NCBI GenBank assembly: GCA_905210995.1
Contig: CAJLZE010000081.1
Span: 1-7,769, forward strand
Direction of reading: 5' to 3'
Length of the DNA: 7,769 bases
Origin: an uncultured Anaerotruncus sp.
GTDB taxonomy: Bacteria > Bacillota > Clostridia > Oscillospirales > CAG-272
The translations under genes and the position numbers were made by a program. Of the stretch, positions 4,528-7,769 are shown one piece after another. The notes beneath the pieces were generated by a model. The model had not been told where the DNA came from. It saw nothing but the letters and a program-made list of their open reading frames with translations, and made no database searches. Each line of letters begins with the position of its first letter. Position 1 is the first letter of the stretch.

Positions 4528-5130
4528 ATGGCAAAAAGAGTATATTCGCTCGTGCTGTCCGACGAGGTCGTCGCCGCGGCGGACAGGCTTGCCGGACGGC
4601 TCGGCACAAACCGTTCGGGGCTTATAAATCATATCCTCGCCGAATATTTCTCATGCGGAACGCACGAATCCGCCGTAAGAGACATATTCTCGGCGGTCGA
4701 GGAGCTGCTCGGTGCACGCGAAGTCTTTCGCGTGAGCGGCGCCGATTCGCGCCTCTGCCTGCGTTCGGCACTCGACTACAAATACAATCCAACGGTGCAC
4801 TACACGGTAGAGCTTACGGCGGGCGGCGGTGAGTTCCGCGCATATCTGCGGACTCAGAACACTCTGCTCCTGCTCTACATGAACGCATTCTTCAGGCTAT
4901 GGACGTCGCTTGACGGCGCCGCCAGCCGCTGCGGCGAGGACGGCAGCTTTTCGCGCCGGTTCGCCCGCATAACGGCAAAGGACGATCCGCAAAAGACCGC
5001 AGAGCGCATTTCGGAGTACGTCGGCGCCTTTGACAGCGCAATGAAAGCGTATTTCGCATCACTCGACGACGCCGCAACGGCAGAAGCCGAAGTGAGAAGG
5101 ATCCACGGCAGCCTTAAGACCGGCGACTGA
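4528..5130 (+). CDS. Ribbon-helix-helix (CopG/Arc-like) DNA-binding protein, candidate regulator
   Basis: This is a 200-residue protein with an N-terminal ribbon-helix-helix domain at about 3-42. The strand KRVYSLVLSD (3-12) is followed by helix EVVAAADRLAGRLG, a turn TNRS and helix GLINHILAEYFS. RHH proteins dimerise and insert the paired strand into the major groove, usually as repressors. The remaining 155 residues (strand-rich near YNPTVHYTVELTAGGGEFRAYL, then helical) match no domain I recognise; this part may sense a ligand or mediate oligomerisation. The ATG at 4528 is chosen because AAGGAG (4514-4519) precedes it and the RHH fold begins at once. Frame-open sequence upstream lies in the leader and promoter. 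It is followed 82 bp later by clpB on the same strand with no terminator seen, so the two are probably co-transcribed. A role in autoregulation or clpB control is inference. Confidence 0.8.
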   Translation: MAKRVYSLVLSDEVVAAADRLAGRLGTNRSGLINHILAEYFSCGTHESAVRDIFSAVEELLGAREVFRVSGADSRLCLRSALDYKYNPTVHYTVELTAGGGEFRAYLRTQNTLLLLYMNAFFRLWTSLDGAASRCGEDGSFSRRFARITAKDDPQKTAERISEYVGAFDSAMKAYFASLDDAATAEAEVRRIHGSLKTGD

Positions 5131-5212
5131 TGCCGATCCGCCGCAGCCGTCGCCCGCAAGCGATCGATAAATAAAAACACAGAATCTGTCATCCGAAAGA
5201 GGTGAAATAATA
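5131..5212 (+). promoter_or_regulatory. RHH-clpB gap with clpB ribosome binding site
   Basis: This 82-bp gap carries the clpB ribosome binding site AAAGAGGTGA (5196-5205), eight bases before the ATG. An 11-bp odd palindrome, ACAGAATCTGT (5179-5189), sits just upstream. There is no stem with a U-tract, no convincing -35/-10 pair, no CIRCE inverted repeat and no CtsR-type GGTCAAA repeat. clpB is therefore probably read from the promoter at 4334-4362. Confidence 0.6.
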
Positions 5213-7769
5213 ATGAATCTTCAGAAATATACACAGAAAAGCATTGAAGCGCTTCGCGCGGCACAGTCCGATGCCACCGAGCGCGGCAACAGCCGCATAG
5301 AACCGGCACACGTTCTTTTGGCGCTCATACGTCAGGAGGGCGGACTTATCCCCGAGCTTATAAAAAAGATGGGTGCGTCTCCCGAGACCGCTGCAACGGC
5401 GCTCGAGGCTGCGCTCTCAAAGCTTCCCCGCGTGAGCGGTCCCGGCGCCGAGAGCGTTTACATCTCCCGAGCCTGCGAGGAGGCGCTGAACGCCGCCGAG
5501 AGCGAAGCCGACGGTATGCACGACGAGTATGTCTCGGTCGAACACGTTATGCTCGGTCTGTTTGACAAGCCGGACGACACGGTGCGCGACGTCATGCGCC
5601 GCGCGGGACTTGACCGCGCAGCATTTCTTGAGGCGCTGCGCTCGGTGCGCGGCAACCGTCAGGTGACGAGCGACGACCCCGAATCGACCTACGACGCACT
5701 GAAAAAGTACGGTCAGGATCTTGTAGAGCTGGCGCGCGCGCAAAAGCTTGACCCCGTTATCGGGCGTGACGACGAAATAAGAAACGTCATACGCATCCTT
5801 TCGCGTAAGACGAAGAACAACCCTTGTCTTATCGGTGAACCCGGCGTCGGCAAAACTGCGATAGCCGAGGGACTGGCACAGCGTATCGTGCGCGGCGACG
5901 TGCCCGAAAACCTGCGCGGCAGAACGGTGTTCTCGCTCGACATGGGCGCCCTTATCGCCGGCGCAAAATTCCGCGGCGAGTTTGAGGAAAGACTCAAGGC
6001 GGTGCTCGGCGAGGTCAAGGCGAGCGAGGGCAGGATAATCCTGTTCATAGATGAGGTCCACACCATCGTCGGCGCCGGCAAGACCGACGGCGCGATGGAC
6101 GCGGGCAACATCCTCAAGCCCATGCTGGCGCGCGGTGAGATCCACTGCATCGGCGCCACGACGCTTGACGAATACCGCAAATATATCGAGACCGATGCGG
6201 CGCTCGAACGCCGTTTTCAGCCCGTTATGGTACCCGAGCCCTCGGTGGAGGACACCATCTCGATCCTCCGCGGGCTCAAGGAGAGATATGAGGTCTTTCA
6301 CGGCGTGAAGATCCATGACCGCGCGCTTATTGCCGCGGCAACTCTTTCAAACCGTTATATCTCCGACCGTTTTCTGCCCGACAAGGCGATAGACCTTGTT
6401 GACGAGGCGTGCGCGATGATAAAGACCGAAATGGAATCGATGCCGCAGGAGCTTGACGACGCACGCCGCCGCATAATGCAGCTTGAGATCGAAGAGCAGG
6501 CGCTCACCAAGGAGACGGATAACCTCTCCCGCGAGCACCTTTCGAAGATCCGCGAGGAGCTTTCGGGGCTTCGCGAGAACTTTGACGCGATGAAGGCAAA
6601 GCTCGACAACGAAAAATCGTCGATAGAGCGCGTTCGCGCACTCCGCGCCGACATCGAAAAAACAAACGCCGACATTGAACGCGCGCAGAACGAATACGAC
6701 CTCGGCAAAGCCGCAGAGCTGAAATACGGCAAGCTGCCCGCACTTCAGAAGGAGCTTGAAGGGCTCGAGGCCACCGTTCGCAAAAACGACGGCGATTCCC
6801 TGCTCCGCGACGAGGTGACCGACGACGAGATCGCGCGCATAGTGGCGCGCTGGACGGGCATTCCCGTTTCAAAGATCATGGAGAGTGAGAAAAAGAAGCT
6901 TCTGGGGCTTGAGGACGTGCTGCACCGCCGCGTGATCGGTCAGGACGAAGCCGTGAAGAAGGTCAGCGAGGCTGTGCTGCGCTCGCGTGCCGGCATTCAG
7001 GACCCGAACCGCCCCATCGGCTCGTTCCTGTTCCTTGGTCCGACGGGCGTCGGCAAGACCGAGCTTGCAAAAGCACTTGCCGAGGCGCTGTTCGACGATG
7101 AAAAGAGCCTTGTCCGTATCGACATGAGCGAATATATGGAGAAATTCTCGGTCTCGCGCCTTATCGGAGCGCCTCCCGGATATGTGGGCTACGACGAGGG
7201 CGGACAGCTTACCGAGGCAGTGCGCCGCAAGCCCTACGCCGTGGTGCTGTTCGATGAGATCGAAAAGGCACACCCCGATGTGTTCAACATTCTGCTCCAG
7301 GTGCTTGACGACGGCAGGATAACCGACAGCCGCGGCAGGACCGTGGACTTCAAGAACACCATCATAATCCTGACCTCAAACCTCGGCTCCGACCTGATCC
7401 TTGACGGCATACTGCCCGACGGAAGCATTTCGGAGGAGGCGCGCAGCGGCGTGAGCGACATACTGCACCGCAGCTTCCGCCCCGAGTTCCTCAACAGGCT
7501 TGACGAGATCGTGTTCTACAAGCCGCTCACCAGAGACAATATCGGCGCCATAGTCGGGCTCCAGCTTGCCGACCTTGCACACCGCCTTGAGGAAAGACAG
7601 CTCAATATCCGCGTGAGCGACGCCGCAAAGGCAAAGATCGCCGACAACGGCTATGACCCCGTGTACGGCGCACGTCCGCTCAAGAGGTATATCCAGTCGG
7701 TCATCGAGACGCTCATCGCAAAGACCGTCATCGCGGGCGACCCGCTGCCCGGCAGCACGGTCGTGATCG
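5213..7769 (+). CDS. clpB: ATP-dependent disaggregase chaperone ClpB, 3' end cut by window
   Basis: ClpB is a cytoplasmic hexameric AAA+ machine that, with DnaK, threads proteins out of heat-induced aggregates. The frame is open from ATG 5213 to the edge, 852 codons, close to the usual 860 or so, so only a short tail is missing. In order: double Clp-N domain (about 1-145, MNLQKYTQKSIEAL); NBD1 with Walker A GEPGVGKT (208-215), Walker B IDEVH (D280, E281) and arginines in LERRF (331-335); coiled-coil middle domain (about 400-525, rich in Glu/Lys/Leu heptads); NBD2 with Walker A GPTGVGKT (609-616), GYVG pore loop, Walker B VVLFDEIEKAH (D681, E682) and RPEFLNRLDE (756-765) before the C-terminal small domain. 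The full-length middle domain separates it from ClpC, ClpA and ClpE, and there is no ClpP-binding tripeptide in the visible part. All key residues look intact. It follows the RHH gene by 82 bp, probably in one operon. Confidence 0.96.
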   Translation, partial: MNLQKYTQKSIEALRAAQSDATERGNSRIEPAHVLLALIRQEGGLIPELIKKMGASPETAATALEAALSKLPRVSGPGAESVYISRACEEALNAAESEADGMHDEYVSVEHVMLGLFDKPDDTVRDVMRRAGLDRAAFLEALRSVRGNRQVTSDDPESTYDALKKYGQDLVELARAQKLDPVIGRDDEIRNVIRILSRKTKNNPCLIGEPGVGKTAIAEGLAQRIVRGDVPENLRGRTVFSLDMGALIAGAKFRGEFEERLKAVLGEVKASEGRIILFIDEVHTIVGAGKTDGAMDAGNILKPMLARGEIHCIGATTLDEYRKYIETDAALERRFQPVMVPEPSVEDTISILRGLKERYEVFHGVKIHDRALIAAATLSNRYISDRFLPDKAIDLVDEACAMIKTEMESMPQELDDARRRIMQLEIEEQALTKETDNLSREHLSKIREELSGLRENFDAMKAKLDNEKSSIERVRALRADIEKTNADIERAQNEYDLGKAAELKYGKLPALQKELEGLEATVRKNDGDSLLRDEVTDDEIARIVARWTGIPVSKIMESEKKKLLGLEDVLHRRVIGQDEAVKKVSEAVLRSRAGIQDPNRPIGSFLFLGPTGVGKTELAKALAEALFDDEKSLVRIDMSEYMEKFSVSRLIGAPPGYVGYDEGGQLTEAVRRKPYAVVLFDEIEKAHPDVFNILLQVLDDGRITDSRGRTVDFKNTIIILTSNLGSDLILDGILPDGSISEEARSGVSDILHRSFRPEFLNRLDEIVFYKPLTRDNIGAIVGLQLADLAHRLEERQLNIRVSDAAKAKIADNGYDPVYGARPLKRYIQSVIETLIAKTVIAGDPLPGSTVVI

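Noticed and set aside
5131..5212. CIRCE or CtsR heat-shock operator upstream of clpB
   Set aside because: No TTAGCACTC/GAGTGCTAA pair and no GGTCAAA-type direct repeats are visible here or around the promoter at 4334.
5417..6316. Long antisense open frames opposite clpB
   Set aside because: They mirror the biased codon use of clpB, have no supporting ribosome binding sites and encode no recognisable domain, while the sense frame is an intact ClpB.

Overview
The window looks like chromosomal core and near-core DNA from a spore-forming, GC-rich clostridium, probably an Oscillospiraceae/Ruminococcaceae-type gut anaerobe. Supporting signs are a SpoIIE-type sporulation phosphatase, an LCP cell-wall transferase, a surface protein with a lamin-tail domain and a Cys-containing C-terminal anchor, strong sigma-A promoters close to consensus, and GGAGG-type ribosome binding sites. 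The taxonomic placement is inference. No mobile element, tRNA, rRNA or CRISPR array was seen.

Layout. (1) 1-830, plus strand: the 3' part of a spoIIE-like gene. (2) 892-1386, plus strand: a self-contained unit of extended -10 promoter, yegP-like DUF1508 gene and a strong terminator. The terminator is symmetrical and also closes the convergent LCP gene. (3) 1405-2565, minus strand: an LCP (LytR-CpsA-Psr) gene with its own promoter and a leader of about 100 nt. (4) 2674-4210, minus strand: a lamin-tail-domain surface protein with a perfect consensus promoter, a signal peptide, a DTKAP repeat linker, a GCGSS-plus-membrane-helix tail and an intrinsic terminator. (5) 4211-4333: a non-coding, AT-rich divergent intergenic region. 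(6) 4334-7769, plus strand: a perfect consensus promoter, a structured leader of about 160 nt, a ribbon-helix-helix (RHH) protein gene, then clpB, which runs off the right edge only slightly short of full length.

The part most worth attention is 4200-5212. The RHH gene and clpB are co-directional, 82 bp apart, with no terminator visible between them, so the promoter at 4334-4362 probably drives both. That promoter is flanked by two copies of the palindrome TTATATAA exactly 21 bp apart. Its leader can fold into a closed three-way junction, contains a possible 15-residue upstream ORF, and ends in a small hairpin that puts the Shine-Dalgarno sequence in its loop. No CIRCE or CtsR operator was found upstream of clpB. 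A reasonable hypothesis is that this is a locally regulated chaperone operon, controlled by an RHH repressor and/or an RNA leader; nothing here proves it.
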